This document shows positions 27,835 to 36,344 of a DNA stretch of 64,000 bases, piece after piece. The first letter of the stretch is position 1. Each line of letters begins with the position of its first letter. Source of the DNA: Roseiflexus sp. RS-1 (lineage in GTDB: Bacteria > Chloroflexota > Chloroflexia > Chloroflexales > Roseiflexaceae); NCBI RefSeq assembly GCF_000016665.1, contig NC_009523.1, positions 2,108,001-2,172,000 of the forward strand, given 5' to 3'. A program made the position numbers and the translations under genes. Below the pieces are notes generated by a model that made no database searches, had not been told where the DNA came from, and worked only from the letters and a program-made list of their open reading frames with translations.

Positions 27835-29025
27835 ATGGATATGTGGGAACTCCAACGGCGGATTGCGCGCTGGGAAGATATACATACTGAGTTCAAAGAG
27901 CAGGATGTCCATACCGATGACATTGCTGCGGCGTTGGTGGCTTTTGCCAACACCGATGGCGGACAGTTGATCTTCGGCATCAATCAAAACCGGGCCATTA
28001 TCGGCGTTGATGACCCTGATCGCCTGATGCAGCGCGTTGATCAGATTGCCTGGAACAACTGCGAGCCGCCGCTCACCGTCCTGCAAGAAACCATTCGCAG
28101 CGAGGAAGGCCGCGTCGTGGTGGTTGTCAACATCCCTAAAGGGGATCAGCGCCCCTATCGTACCATCAGAGGCGACTACTTCATACGCACCACCTCGGGA
28201 CGCCGACGGGCTTCCCGGCAAGAACTGCTCCGCCTGTTTCAATCGACGGAGAGTCTCTATTACGATGAGACCGTGGTCTGGCGCGCCACGTTACGCGATC
28301 TGGACGAACAGCGTTTTGCCGATTTCTTCCGGCGGTCCTATAACCGCGAGATCACGTCAGAGCAAGAAACAGAGCGCCTGATGAAAAACATGCGCTTGCT
28401 GGAAGAACGTGAGGGCGCATGGCGTCCCACACTGGCGGGCCTGCTCTGCTTCGGACGAGAGCCGCAGCGATTTCTGCCGTATGCGCAGATCAGCGCTGCC
28501 CGCATCCCCGGTGAGACGCTGGCGCTGGCGCCTTCCGATGCCAGGACGATCGGCGGCACGTTGTTCGACATGCTGGAAGATGCCGCCCGCTTTCTGCGGA
28601 TTCATCTGCGCCGCCCGCACGTCATCCAGGGATTTGAGCCTGAAGAACGCCCGGAGATCCCCGAAGAAGCCTTGCGCGAGTTGCTGGTCAACGCGCTGGT
28701 GCATCGCGATTACACCGTCACTTCTCCGATTCGCGTCTTGATCTTCGATGATCGCATCGAAATCCGCACACCGGGCAACCTGCCCAACACAGTTACGATC
28801 GAGGCAATTCTTCTGGGCGCTGCGCATGTTTTGCGCAATCCCATCATCTACACCATGTTCAGTCGCGCCGGACTGGTCACTCACCTCGGCAGCGGCGTGT
28901 TGCGCGCCAGACAACTCATTGAGCAGGACGCGCGCGCCACACTGCGCCTGGAAGTTGTGGCGAACGAGTTCGTGGTTTCTGTTTCCCGTCCCGAAATGTG
29001 GCATGGACCGGGCGGACAGCAATAG
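27835..29025 (+). CDS. AlbA_2/Schlafen-like ATP-binding protein (RecG-related)
   Basis: 396 residues. The N-terminal AlbA_2 domain begins at about 15 with HTEFKEQDVHTDDIAAALVAFANTDGG and QLIFGINQN, the Schlafen-AAA-like signature. After a middle region, a C-terminal GHKL-like segment has PEEALRELLVNALVHRDYTV, FDDRIEIRTPGNLP and GSGVLRAR, the pattern annotated as HATPase_c_4 in many regulators. Proteins of this class are often called ATP-dependent helicase-like regulators and are common in mobile and defence contexts. The ATG lies 2 nt after the PHP-SMC stop with GGGAGGACG ahead. Joint function with that protein is inferred from the operon. Confidence 0.82.
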   Translation: MDMWELQRRIARWEDIHTEFKEQDVHTDDIAAALVAFANTDGGQLIFGINQNRAIIGVDDPDRLMQRVDQIAWNNCEPPLTVLQETIRSEEGRVVVVVNIPKGDQRPYRTIRGDYFIRTTSGRRRASRQELLRLFQSTESLYYDETVVWRATLRDLDEQRFADFFRRSYNREITSEQETERLMKNMRLLEEREGAWRPTLAGLLCFGREPQRFLPYAQISAARIPGETLALAPSDARTIGGTLFDMLEDAARFLRIHLRRPHVIQGFEPEERPEIPEEALRELLVNALVHRDYTVTSPIRVLIFDDRIEIRTPGNLPNTVTIEAILLGAAHVLRNPIIYTMFSRAGLVTHLGSGVLRARQLIEQDARATLRLEVVANEFVVSVSRPEMWHGPGGQQ

Positions 29026-29079
29026 GACAGCCCGGAACCCGCCTGGCACCAATCCCGTACCATCCCTGCAATAACGGAG

Positions 29080-29645
29080 AACCACGCGCCCCCTGGGTGC
29101 GCGGGCGTCCCGCCCGCATACGCGCAATCCTGCGCGTGCCAGGAGCGCGGGCGTCTCGCCCGCATACGCGCAATCCTGAGCGTCCCTGGGTGCGCGGGCG
29201 TCCCCGCCCGCATACGCGCAATCCTGAGCGTCCCTGGGTGCGCGGGCGTCTCGCCCGCATACGCGCAATCCTGAGCGTCCCTGGGGGCGCGGGCGTCCCG
29301 AACCGAGAACCAAGAACCAGGAACCGAGAACCACATGCCCCCTGGGTGCGCGGGCGTCCCCGCCCGCATACGCGCAATCCTGAGCGTCCCTGGGTGCGCG
29401 GGCGTCCCGAACCGAGAACCAGGAACCAGGAACCGAGAACCACATGCATCCTGGGTGCGCGGGCGTCCCGCCCGCATACGCGCAATCCTGCGCGTCCCTG
29501 GGTGCGCGGGCGTCCCGAACCGAGAACCAGGAACCAGGAACCGAGAACCACATGCATCCTGGGTGCGCGGGCGTCCCGAACCGAGAACCAGGAACCAGGA
29601 ACCGAGAACCACATGCATCCTGGGTGCGCGGGCCGTCCCGCCCGC
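29080..29645. repeat. Array of family B and family C repeats
   Basis: About ten copies of a unit reading GGTGCGCGGGCGTC then CCGCCCGCATACGCGCAATC and CTGAGCGTCCCT. It is built on the palindrome CGGGCGTCCCGCCCG. Four blocks of heptameric units (GAACCAG, GAACCGA) are interleaved, at about 29299-29334, 29409-29443, 29517-29551 and 29578-29612. Open frames through this array are all low-complexity, so I call no gene between 29026 and 29993. Confidence 0.9.
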
Positions 29646-29699
29646 ATGCGGAGACTGCGGGCTGATGGAGATTGAGCACTCAATCCGGTATGCGCTTTT

Positions 29700-29915
29700 G
29701 CTGTGGGGCTGATGGAGGTTGAGAAATAAATCCGCTATACGCCTCTTGCCGTCGGGCTAAAGCCCTCGGCTAGGCAAGGCGAAGCCCGCCTGCGCGGGCT
29801 GTAGCGGATTATTTACTCAAAGACCATAAGCCCTCGCTGAGCACGTGGAAGCCCCTGCGGGGCTACGGCGGAGAGTGTCCCTGGGTGCGCGGGCGTCCCG
29901 CCCGCATGTGTGCAG
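29700..29915. repeat. Family A repeats upstream of the NACHT gene
   Basis: Stem-loop units with GTCGGGCTAAAGCCCTCGGC, AAGCCCGCCTGCGCGGGCT and GCCCCTGCGGGGCT, in the orientation opposite to most other copies, plus one B unit at about 29880-29910. The NACHT gene begins about 80 bp later; a TAGTAT at 29945-29950 could be its -10, but no good -35 is seen. Confidence 0.8.
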
Positions 29916-29993
29916 CCCCAGCGTTTAAAGTTCTGCCTTTGCTGTAGTATCATGACCGTCAACGAGAGCCAGGCGCAAGCGTGCTGAGCGACG

Positions 29994-32900
29994 ATGATCC
30001 CACCGGAACTGCACCAGGCCCTGCAACGACTGCACGACGGAACCGATACCCCTGCCGATCTTGAGGCAGTGCGGGCTGCATTGCAGACGCGCCTGATTAC
30101 GCTGGCGCCCGCCACCCGCACGGTGACGGTCGGCGGCAACTCCGAGGGCACGGTCATCGTGACCGGCGATGGCAACACCGTCCAGGTGTTGCACGGCGCT
30201 GCCGCTGAAAAATTACGCCAGATCGAGATCGATGATCTCACCGAACGCTACCTGCGCGCCGTCGCCGACGACTGGCAGTACCTGACCATCACCACGCGCG
30301 GCGACGATCGCCGGTTGCCGCTGGAGGGGGTCTTTTTCATGCTCCAGGCTCGTCCGCGCCCGCAACCGCGGCCAACCGACCCGCCATTGCCGGACATCGA
30401 ATCGACGGAGCAGCGGCTGGCGGATGCGGGAGACCTCGATCCACGCGATATGCTTCGCACCGCCGATCAGGAGAATGACCGGCTTTCAGGCGCCCCCAAA
30501 ACCGCCGAGCCGCCCCCACCCGTGCCGCTTGATACGGTGATGCAGACCGACGAGCACCTGGCGATCCTGGGTGAACCGGGCGCTGGCAAGTCAACCGCGC
30601 TGCAATTCATCGGTCTGTGTTACGCCCGCGCTGCTACGAGTCAGGCGGTTGAACAGTTGACGATCAAGCGCCCTGCCATTCCCATCCTGCTGCGCTTGCA
30701 GGTCAGCGCGTCTACCATTGTCCGATCCACGCTTCGCACTGCCCTGCGCGCCGAGATTCAAAGCAGGTTGCAGTGTCAGGATGAGGACGCCAACCGACTG
30801 TTCGACGCCTGGCGCCAGTCGCCCGGTCTGATCATCCTGCTCGATGGGCTGGACGAGGTGCCGGCGGAGGTGCGCCAGTTGGTGCGTGAGCGGATCGAGC
30901 GGGCCGCCCGCAGCGGGATCGGTCGGGTCATCCTGACCTCGCGCCCGGCCGGGTTTCTCACCCTGGGCGGGTTGCAGGAATACACGCTCAAACCCTTCGC
31001 AGATACCAGGCAGGAAGCGTTGCCCTACCTGAAGGGATGGCTGCGGGCGCTGAAGCCCGAATGGCAGGCGCAGGTTGAGGAGAAAGCACAATCCCTGATC
31101 GAGCAGATGCAGGCAAGCGCCGCCCTGCGCCGCCTGCTCAACAACCCGCTGCTGCTGCGCCTGAGCGCCCAGCACTACGCCGCAACCGGCGCGATCGCCC
31201 GCAGTCGCGCCGACCTGTACCGGCAGTGGGTGGAGGAAGCCTGGCAGCGCGCCCGGCAGCGTGGCGCAGCGGAGCAGGACAAACAACAGTATCTGGCGGC
31301 ACTGCAAGCGCTGGCATGGCACATGCACACCGGCGGCGACAGCAGTGCAACCGCTCTGCAAGCCGCGCTACGCAACGCGGGCCTGGCCCCCAATGACCAT
31401 GCCGCTGCTGACCTGCTACACCGCCTGCGCGAACAGACCGGGCTGCTAGCGCGGCTGAGCGAGGTGGACAGCGACCGCTACCTCTTCATCTTCAGTCACC
31501 TGACCCTGCGCGAATACCTGGTCGCTACCCGCCTGTACAACGCCTGGCAGCAGAACGCACGCCGCACCTGGCGCTTCCTGAACCTGCGGTTGCATCTGAC
31601 TGAATGGCGCGAACCGCTCGCGCTGCTGGCAGGGTTGCTCGACGAAGCCGACGCCGGACACCTGCTGACCTGGATCGTGCGTGCTCGCTCGCCGGAGGAA
31701 CAGTATCTGCACCGCGACCTGCTGCTGGCGGCTGAGCTGGCGATTGAGAGTGGGTATGCGCAGGTGATAGGAGTGATGCTGGTACCGCGATTGCTGCAGG
31801 TGCTGCGTGGTCGGCAGGTAGGGTATAGCGTGCGCGAGTCGGCAGTGGAAGCATTGGGACGGATCGGCGATGCAGAAGCCGTGCCGGGGCTGCTGGAAGC
31901 GCTGCACGATGCGGATGCAGATGTACGCTGGGCGGCTGCGGCAGCGTTGGAGCGGATCGGGGATGCGGCCGCCGTGCCGGGGCTGCTGGAAGCGCTGCAC
32001 GATGCGGATGCAGATGTACGCTGGGCGGCTGCGGCAGCGTTGGAGCGGATCGGGGATGCGGCCGCCGTGCCGGGGCTACTGGCAGCGCTGCGCGATGCGA
32101 ATGCGGGTGTGCGCCGAGCAGCGGCGGAAATGTTGGGGCAGATCGGGGATGCGGCGGCAGTGCCAGGGCTGCTGCACGCGCTGCGCGATGCAGAGGCGAG
32201 GGTGCGCAAAGCGGCGGCGAAGGCGTTGGGGCAGATCGGGGATGCAACAGCCGTGCCGGGGCTGCTGCACGCGCTGGGCGACACAGCGTGGTTGGTGCGC
32301 GCAGCGGCTGCGGAAGCGTTGGGGCGGATCGGTGCTCCAGCTGTGCCGGGGCTGCTGCAAGCGCTGGGCAACGCGAATGCGAATGTACGCCAGGCGGCGG
32401 CGGAAGCGTTGGGGCAGATCGGCGATGCAACAGCCGTGCCGGGGCTGCTGCACGCGCTGGGCGACGCGAATGCGGATGTACGCAAGGAGGCAGCACGGGC
32501 GTTGGGGCAGATCGGCGATGCAGCAGTGGCGCTGGGGCTGCTGGCAGCGCTGCGCGATGCGGAATGGTCGGTGCGCCGGGCGGCGGCGGCGGCGTTGAAG
32601 CAGATCGGCACACCAGCCGTGCCGGGGCTGCTGGCAGCGCTGGGCGATGCGAATGCGGACGTGCGCCGGGCGGCAGCGTGGGCGTTGGGGCAGATCGGTA
32701 ATGCGGCAGCCGTGCCGGGGCTGCTGGCAGCGCTGGGCGATGCGGATGCGGACGTGCGCCAGGCGGCGGCGGCGGCGTTGGGAGAGATCGGCGATGCGGC
32801 TGCCGTGCCGGGGCTGCTGGCAGCGCTGGGCGATGCGGATGCGGACGTGCGCCGGGCGGCGGCGGCGTTGGGAGAGATCGGCGATGCGGCTGCCGTGCCG

Positions 32901-34310
32901 GGGCTGCTGGCAGCGCTGGGCGATGCGGATGAGGACGTGCGCGAAGCGGCGGCGGCGGCGTTGGGACAGATTGGCGATGCGGCTGCCGTGCCGGGGCTGC
33001 TGGCAGCGCTGCGCGATGCGTATGGGTGGGTGCGCTGGGCGGCGGCTAAGGCGTTGGGGGAGATCGGCGCACCAGCCGTGCCGGGGCTGCTGGCAGCGCT
33101 GGGCGATGCGGATGCGGACGTGCGCCGGGCGGCGGCGTGGGCGTTGGGGCAGATCGGCGATGCAACAGCCGTGCCGGGGCTGCTGCACGCGCTGGGCGAC
33201 GCGAATGCGGATGTACGCAAGGAGGCAGCACGGGCGTTGGGGCAGATCGGCGATGCAGCAGTGGCGCTGGGGCTGCTGCAAGCACTGCGCGATGCGGATG
33301 CAGATACGTGCCGGATGGTGGCGCGGGCGTTGGGGCAAATCGGTGACAAAGCAGCCGTACCGGGGCTGCTGCGGGCGCTGCGCGATGCGCGTGTGGGAGT
33401 GCGCGCAGCAGCGGCAGCGGCGTTGGGGCAGATCGGCGATGTGGCAGCCGTGCCGGGGCTGCTGCAAGCACTGCGCGATGCGGATGCAGATACGTGCCGG
33501 ATGGTGGCGCGGGCGTTGGGGCAAATCGGTGACAAAGTAGCGGTGCCGGGGCTGCTGCGCGCGCTGTGCGATGCGCGTGTGGGGGTACGCGTAGCAGCGG
33601 CGGAGGCGTTGGGGCAGATTGGTGATGCGGCAGCCGTGCCGGGGTTGCTGGCAGCGCTGCGCGATGCGGATAAGTTAGTGCGCGAGACGACGGCGGCGGC
33701 GTTGGGGCGGATTGGCGCACCGGCAGTGCCGGGGCTGCTGCGCGCGCTGGTCGACGATGATGCGGATGTGCGCGAGTCGGCGGCGAAGGCATTAGGGCAA
33801 ATTGGCACTCCAGCCGTGCCAGGTCTGCTGCACGCGCTGGGCGACACAGCGTGGTGGGTGCGCGCAGTGGCGGCGGCGGCGTTGCGAAACCTGCTCCCGA
33901 ATGCTCCTCCGCACGACCGCAAGGAACGCCGTGTCTGGCAGGAGGCAATGGCTGCGATGCAGCGCACAGCCCTGCAACGAGGCGAATACGATCTCCTCAC
34001 CGCTATCCTGGAGCGACGGGCGGCCTGGCAGGCGGCGCTCGATCCATGGCAAGACCCGCTGCAACCACTGCCGGTACCCGTCTGGCAGCGATGGGTGCTG
34101 CGGATCGGTCGGGGCGGGCTGGTGGTGCTGCTGGCGGGTCTGGTCGGGGTAGTGACGGTGGCGCTGGCCGGTGTCGGTGATGCGGTGATGGCGGCGGTGT
34201 TGCCCGTCCTTCAGGTGCAGCCGTGGTGGGTGTCTGTCGGGCTGGTGTTTGGGCTGGGGGCGCTGGCGACGCTGCTGGGCTGGCTGGTGGATGCAGTGCG
34301 CAAAGCGTAG
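29994..34310 (+). CDS. NACHT-type STAND NTPase with HEAT repeats and membrane tail
   Basis: 1438 residues. Residues 1-70 are a small helical region followed by VTVGGNSEGTVIVTGDGNTV, a segment that resembles N-terminal adaptor regions of bacterial STAND proteins. The NTPase has Walker A LGEPGAGKSTALQFIGL (about 190), Walker B GLIILLDGLDEVP, sensor VILTSRPAG, and NNPLLLRLSAQHYA, typical of NACHT. A helical region ends in FSHLTLREYLVA. Residues 613-1288 are HEAT/PBS-lyase-type repeats. Two hydrophobic segments (about 1365-1430) form a membrane tail. Such proteins sense ligands and oligomerise; many bacterial ones block phages. The ribosome site is weak. No separate effector gene is adjacent. Confidence 0.82.
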   Translation: MIPPELHQALQRLHDGTDTPADLEAVRAALQTRLITLAPATRTVTVGGNSEGTVIVTGDGNTVQVLHGAAAEKLRQIEIDDLTERYLRAVADDWQYLTITTRGDDRRLPLEGVFFMLQARPRPQPRPTDPPLPDIESTEQRLADAGDLDPRDMLRTADQENDRLSGAPKTAEPPPPVPLDTVMQTDEHLAILGEPGAGKSTALQFIGLCYARAATSQAVEQLTIKRPAIPILLRLQVSASTIVRSTLRTALRAEIQSRLQCQDEDANRLFDAWRQSPGLIILLDGLDEVPAEVRQLVRERIERAARSGIGRVILTSRPAGFLTLGGLQEYTLKPFADTRQEALPYLKGWLRALKPEWQAQVEEKAQSLIEQMQASAALRRLLNNPLLLRLSAQHYAATGAIARSRADLYRQWVEEAWQRARQRGAAEQDKQQYLAALQALAWHMHTGGDSSATALQAALRNAGLAPNDHAAADLLHRLREQTGLLARLSEVDSDRYLFIFSHLTLREYLVATRLYNAWQQNARRTWRFLNLRLHLTEWREPLALLAGLLDEADAGHLLTWIVRARSPEEQYLHRDLLLAAELAIESGYAQVIGVMLVPRLLQVLRGRQVGYSVRESAVEALGRIGDAEAVPGLLEALHDADADVRWAAAAALERIGDAAAVPGLLEALHDADADVRWAAAAALERIGDAAAVPGLLAALRDANAGVRRAAAEMLGQIGDAAAVPGLLHALRDAEARVRKAAAKALGQIGDATAVPGLLHALGDTAWLVRAAAAEALGRIGAPAVPGLLQALGNANANVRQAAAEALGQIGDATAVPGLLHALGDANADVRKEAARALGQIGDAAVALGLLAALRDAEWSVRRAAAAALKQIGTPAVPGLLAALGDANADVRRAAAWALGQIGNAAAVPGLLAALGDADADVRQAAAAALGEIGDAAAVPGLLAALGDADADVRRAAAALGEIGDAAAVPGLLAALGDADEDVREAAAAALGQIGDAAAVPGLLAALRDAYGWVRWAAAKALGEIGAPAVPGLLAALGDADADVRRAAAWALGQIGDATAVPGLLHALGDANADVRKEAARALGQIGDAAVALGLLQALRDADADTCRMVARALGQIGDKAAVPGLLRALRDARVGVRAAAAAALGQIGDVAAVPGLLQALRDADADTCRMVARALGQIGDKVAVPGLLRALCDARVGVRVAAAEALGQIGDAAAVPGLLAALRDADKLVRETTAAALGRIGAPAVPGLLRALVDDDADVRESAAKALGQIGTPAVPGLLHALGDTAWWVRAVAAAALRNLLPNAPPHDRKERRVWQEAMAAMQRTALQRGEYDLLTAILERRAAWQAALDPWQDPLQPLPVPVWQRWVLRIGRGGLVVLLAGLVGVVTVALAGVGDAVMAAVLPVLQVQPWWVSVGLVFGLGALATLLGWLVDAVRKA
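31830..33857 (+). repeat. 22 tandem HEAT-repeat units (90 or 93 bp each)
   Basis: I count 16 units of 31 residues and 6 of 30 residues, total 676, matching the span exactly. Consensus is VRxAAAxALGQIGDAAAVPGLL-AL-DA-AD. Longer exact DNA duplications are present: 138 nt at 32406-32543 equals 33141-33278, and 83 nt at 33269-33351 equals 33455-33537. The array therefore grew by block duplication. Confidence 0.95.
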
Positions 34311-34395
34311 CCGTGGCGATGGTCAACGTGGCTAAGCGATGCTGTCATAATCCTTGTGCATCGGATGGTCTCACGCGGAGTAACTGTGTTGCTTG

Positions 34396-35358
34396 TCAAG
34401 GGGCGCTCGTATGCACAGCCGGATCCCAGGGCTTTTGCTGACGCAATATTGCGCCGAGAATAGTCAGCAGCTTGCGCATCGCAGCGACGATGGCGACCTT
34501 GCGCGGCTTGCCAGCTTGACACAGGCGCTGATCGAAGGCGCGCCTGACCAGACGGCGCCGCGTGGCCGCCAGGGTCGCCATGTACAACACGCTGCGCACA
34601 TCCCTCCTGCCGCCGGAGATATGCCGGGGTTTGTGCTGTGCGCCGCTCTGATTGGCATACGGCGCAACGCCCACAACGGCCGCCGCTTCCGTGCGCTTGA
34701 TGGTCCCCAGTTCGGGCAGGCGGAGCAGCAGGTTCAGTGCGGTGATCGCGCCGATGCCGGGCACGCTGTCGCGCAGCTCCCGTTTCCGGCGCACCTCGTC
34801 GGTGCGCTCCGCCTCGTTGTCGCGTTCCTGCTCAAGCGCACGGATCTCCTGATCCAGCCAATCAATATGCTTCTGGATGCCCGGGCGGAGGTTCGGCGCG
34901 GCAGCCGTCAACCGATTGATCTCAGCCGTCCGCATCTGAATCACCTGCTCCCGCCGGACCAGCAGGTCGCGCAAGGATGCGCGCTGCTCGTCCGTCGCTT
35001 GGTGGTGCGGCGGGCGCACCCGTTCGGCAAAGCGGGCGAGCAACCGGGCATCCAGGCGGTCGGTCTTCGCCTGGCGTCCTTCCGCGTGCGCCAGGGCGCG
35101 CACGCGGCGTGGCTGCACCCGCGCCGTCGGCAAGCCAGCCTGGAGCAGTTGGGCGAACACCATGCGCTCCAGCCCGCCGGTCGCCTCCAGCACAATCAGG
35201 GTCGGCTGCAGGCGCTGGAGTCGCGTGACCAGGAGCTGGACACCTTCGTCGGTAGACGGTATCGTCTCGCGTGGCGCGTGCGGGTCGGCGCCAAACGCCA
35301 CATCCAGCGTCTGTTTGGAGACATCAATGCCGATAAAGAGCGACTCACGGGAAGCCAT
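34396..35358 (-). CDS. IS110 family transposase
   Basis: 320 residues, typical length. The N-terminal RuvC-like DEDD domain shows FIGIDVSKQTLDVAF (first Asp), VLEATGGLERMVFAQLL (Glu) and KTDRLDARLLARF (Asp pair). The C-terminal Tnp_20 domain has VPGIGAITALNLLL and VGVAPYANQSG with the catalytic Ser region near HISGGRRDVRSVLYMATLAA. These enzymes recombine DNA guided by a structured RNA made from the element's own end. ATG at 35358 has AGGAGG 8 nt upstream. The frame is intact, so the element may be active. Confidence 0.92.
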   Translation of the reverse strand: MASRESLFIGIDVSKQTLDVAFGADPHAPRETIPSTDEGVQLLVTRLQRLQPTLIVLEATGGLERMVFAQLLQAGLPTARVQPRRVRALAHAEGRQAKTDRLDARLLARFAERVRPPHHQATDEQRASLRDLLVRREQVIQMRTAEINRLTAAAPNLRPGIQKHIDWLDQEIRALEQERDNEAERTDEVRRKRELRDSVPGIGAITALNLLLRLPELGTIKRTEAAAVVGVAPYANQSGAQHKPRHISGGRRDVRSVLYMATLAATRRRLVRRAFDQRLCQAGKPRKVAIVAAMRKLLTILGAILRQQKPWDPAVHTSAP

Positions 35359-35530
35359 ACACAGAACCTCCTGAGGAAAACGGCGCCAGCCTTGCTAGCA
35401 TATGCGGGTTTGAGGGCCCAGATAACTGTTCGGCTTGGTCGCGTTGAAGGACACGGCTACCCAACACTCCGCGGCGATCTCGTGAACCTGGCGCAGAACG
35501 GTATACCGTGTCCCGTTAGATTATACTAGG
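35359..35530 (-). ncRNA. Candidate bridge RNA region upstream of the IS110 transposase
   Basis: About 170 nt of non-coding leader on the transposase strand. In the IS110 subgroup the bridge RNA is encoded just 5' of the transposase, at about this length. GGGACACGGTATACCG near the outer end and local GC stems fit a structured RNA, but I could not fold it or identify target- and donor-binding loops. Inference from family, not directly seen. Confidence 0.35.
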
Positions 35531-35649
35531 CGCGGAGACGCGGAGGGGTGGAGCGCAGTTCTCGCAAAGGCTGGACATATTGGACAGGGTTGACACTCCT
35601 CGGACGACCGCAATCACCATTGCGCTTCCCACACAGCGACCGAAATGAT

Positions 35650-36180
35650 GGTCTTTGAATAAATAATCCGGTATAGCCCGCGCAGGCGGGCTTCGCCTTG
35701 CATAGCCGAGGTTCAGCCCGACGGCGCGCCGTCGCCCTGAAGGGCTCGGCTACCAGGACGAAGGCCGCTGACGCGGCCTGCTGGCAAGCCCGCGCAGGCG
35801 GGCTTCGCCTTGGCTAGCCGAGGGCTTCAGCCCCACGGCTAGCGCAGTATAGCGGATTTAATTTTCAATCTCCATCAGCCCGACGGCGTGCCGTCGCCCT
35901 GAAGGGCTCGGCTAGCAGGACGAAGGCCGCTGACGCGGCCTGCTGGCAAGCCCGCGCAGGGGGGCTTCGCCTTGCATAGCCGAGGGCTTCAGCTCCACGG
36001 CTAGCGCGGGATAGCGGAATAAATTCTCAATCTCCATCAGCCCGCCGTCGCCGCACGCGGGCGGGGACGCCCGCGCACCCAGGGACGCACGTGGTTCTCG
36101 GTTCCTGGTTCTCGGTTCTTGGTTCCTGGTTCCTGGTTCTCGGTTCTTGGTTCTCGGTTCGGGACGCCCGCGCACCCAGA
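35650..36180. repeat. Dense family A, B and C repeats
   Basis: Several family A modules: GCCCGCGCAGGCGGGCTTCG, TAGCCGAGGGCTTCAGCCC, and a linker reading AGCGGATTTAATTTTCAATC, in places with CTCCATCAGCCCGACGGC. A 100-bp stretch is duplicated nearly exactly (about 35710-35800 and 35880-35970). Family B follows at about 36058-36085 and heptamers of the GGTTCTC/GGTTCCT type at 36090-36160. No gene seen in 35541-36344. Confidence 0.85.
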
Positions 36181-36344
36181 GACTTCAGCCCGCAGTCTCC
36201 TGGCGCGACGATCCCGCGCTGCGGTATAATCTGCCCGTGTTGGCAGGACGACGTGCATCTCCGTGTGACGTGACCGCCAGCAATCACGACCAAACAATGT
36301 TGCCGGGATGGGGCGCTTCCCATCCCCCCGATGGAGATGTTTCC

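Larger units (their letters stand above)
34320..35530 (-). mobile_element. IS110-family insertion sequence (ends approximate)
   Basis: A single transposase of the IS110 family with non-coding flanks of about 75 bp downstream and about 170 bp upstream. Members have no or very short inverted repeats, so I cannot fix the ends from sequence alone. Confidence 0.55.

Noticed and set aside
29080-29645. CRISPR-like look of the regularly spaced repeats
   Set aside because: Units are adjacent or separated by other repeats, without unique spacers, and no cas genes are present.
28357-29683. Long antisense frames through the repeat array at 29 kb
   Set aside because: Translations are repeats of the DNA unit, without start signals.
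31496-34000. 834-codon open frame antisense to the HEAT array, and other long antisense frames there
   Set aside because: The HEAT repeats keep frames open by GC-rich periodicity; products are low-complexity Ala/Ser/Pro.
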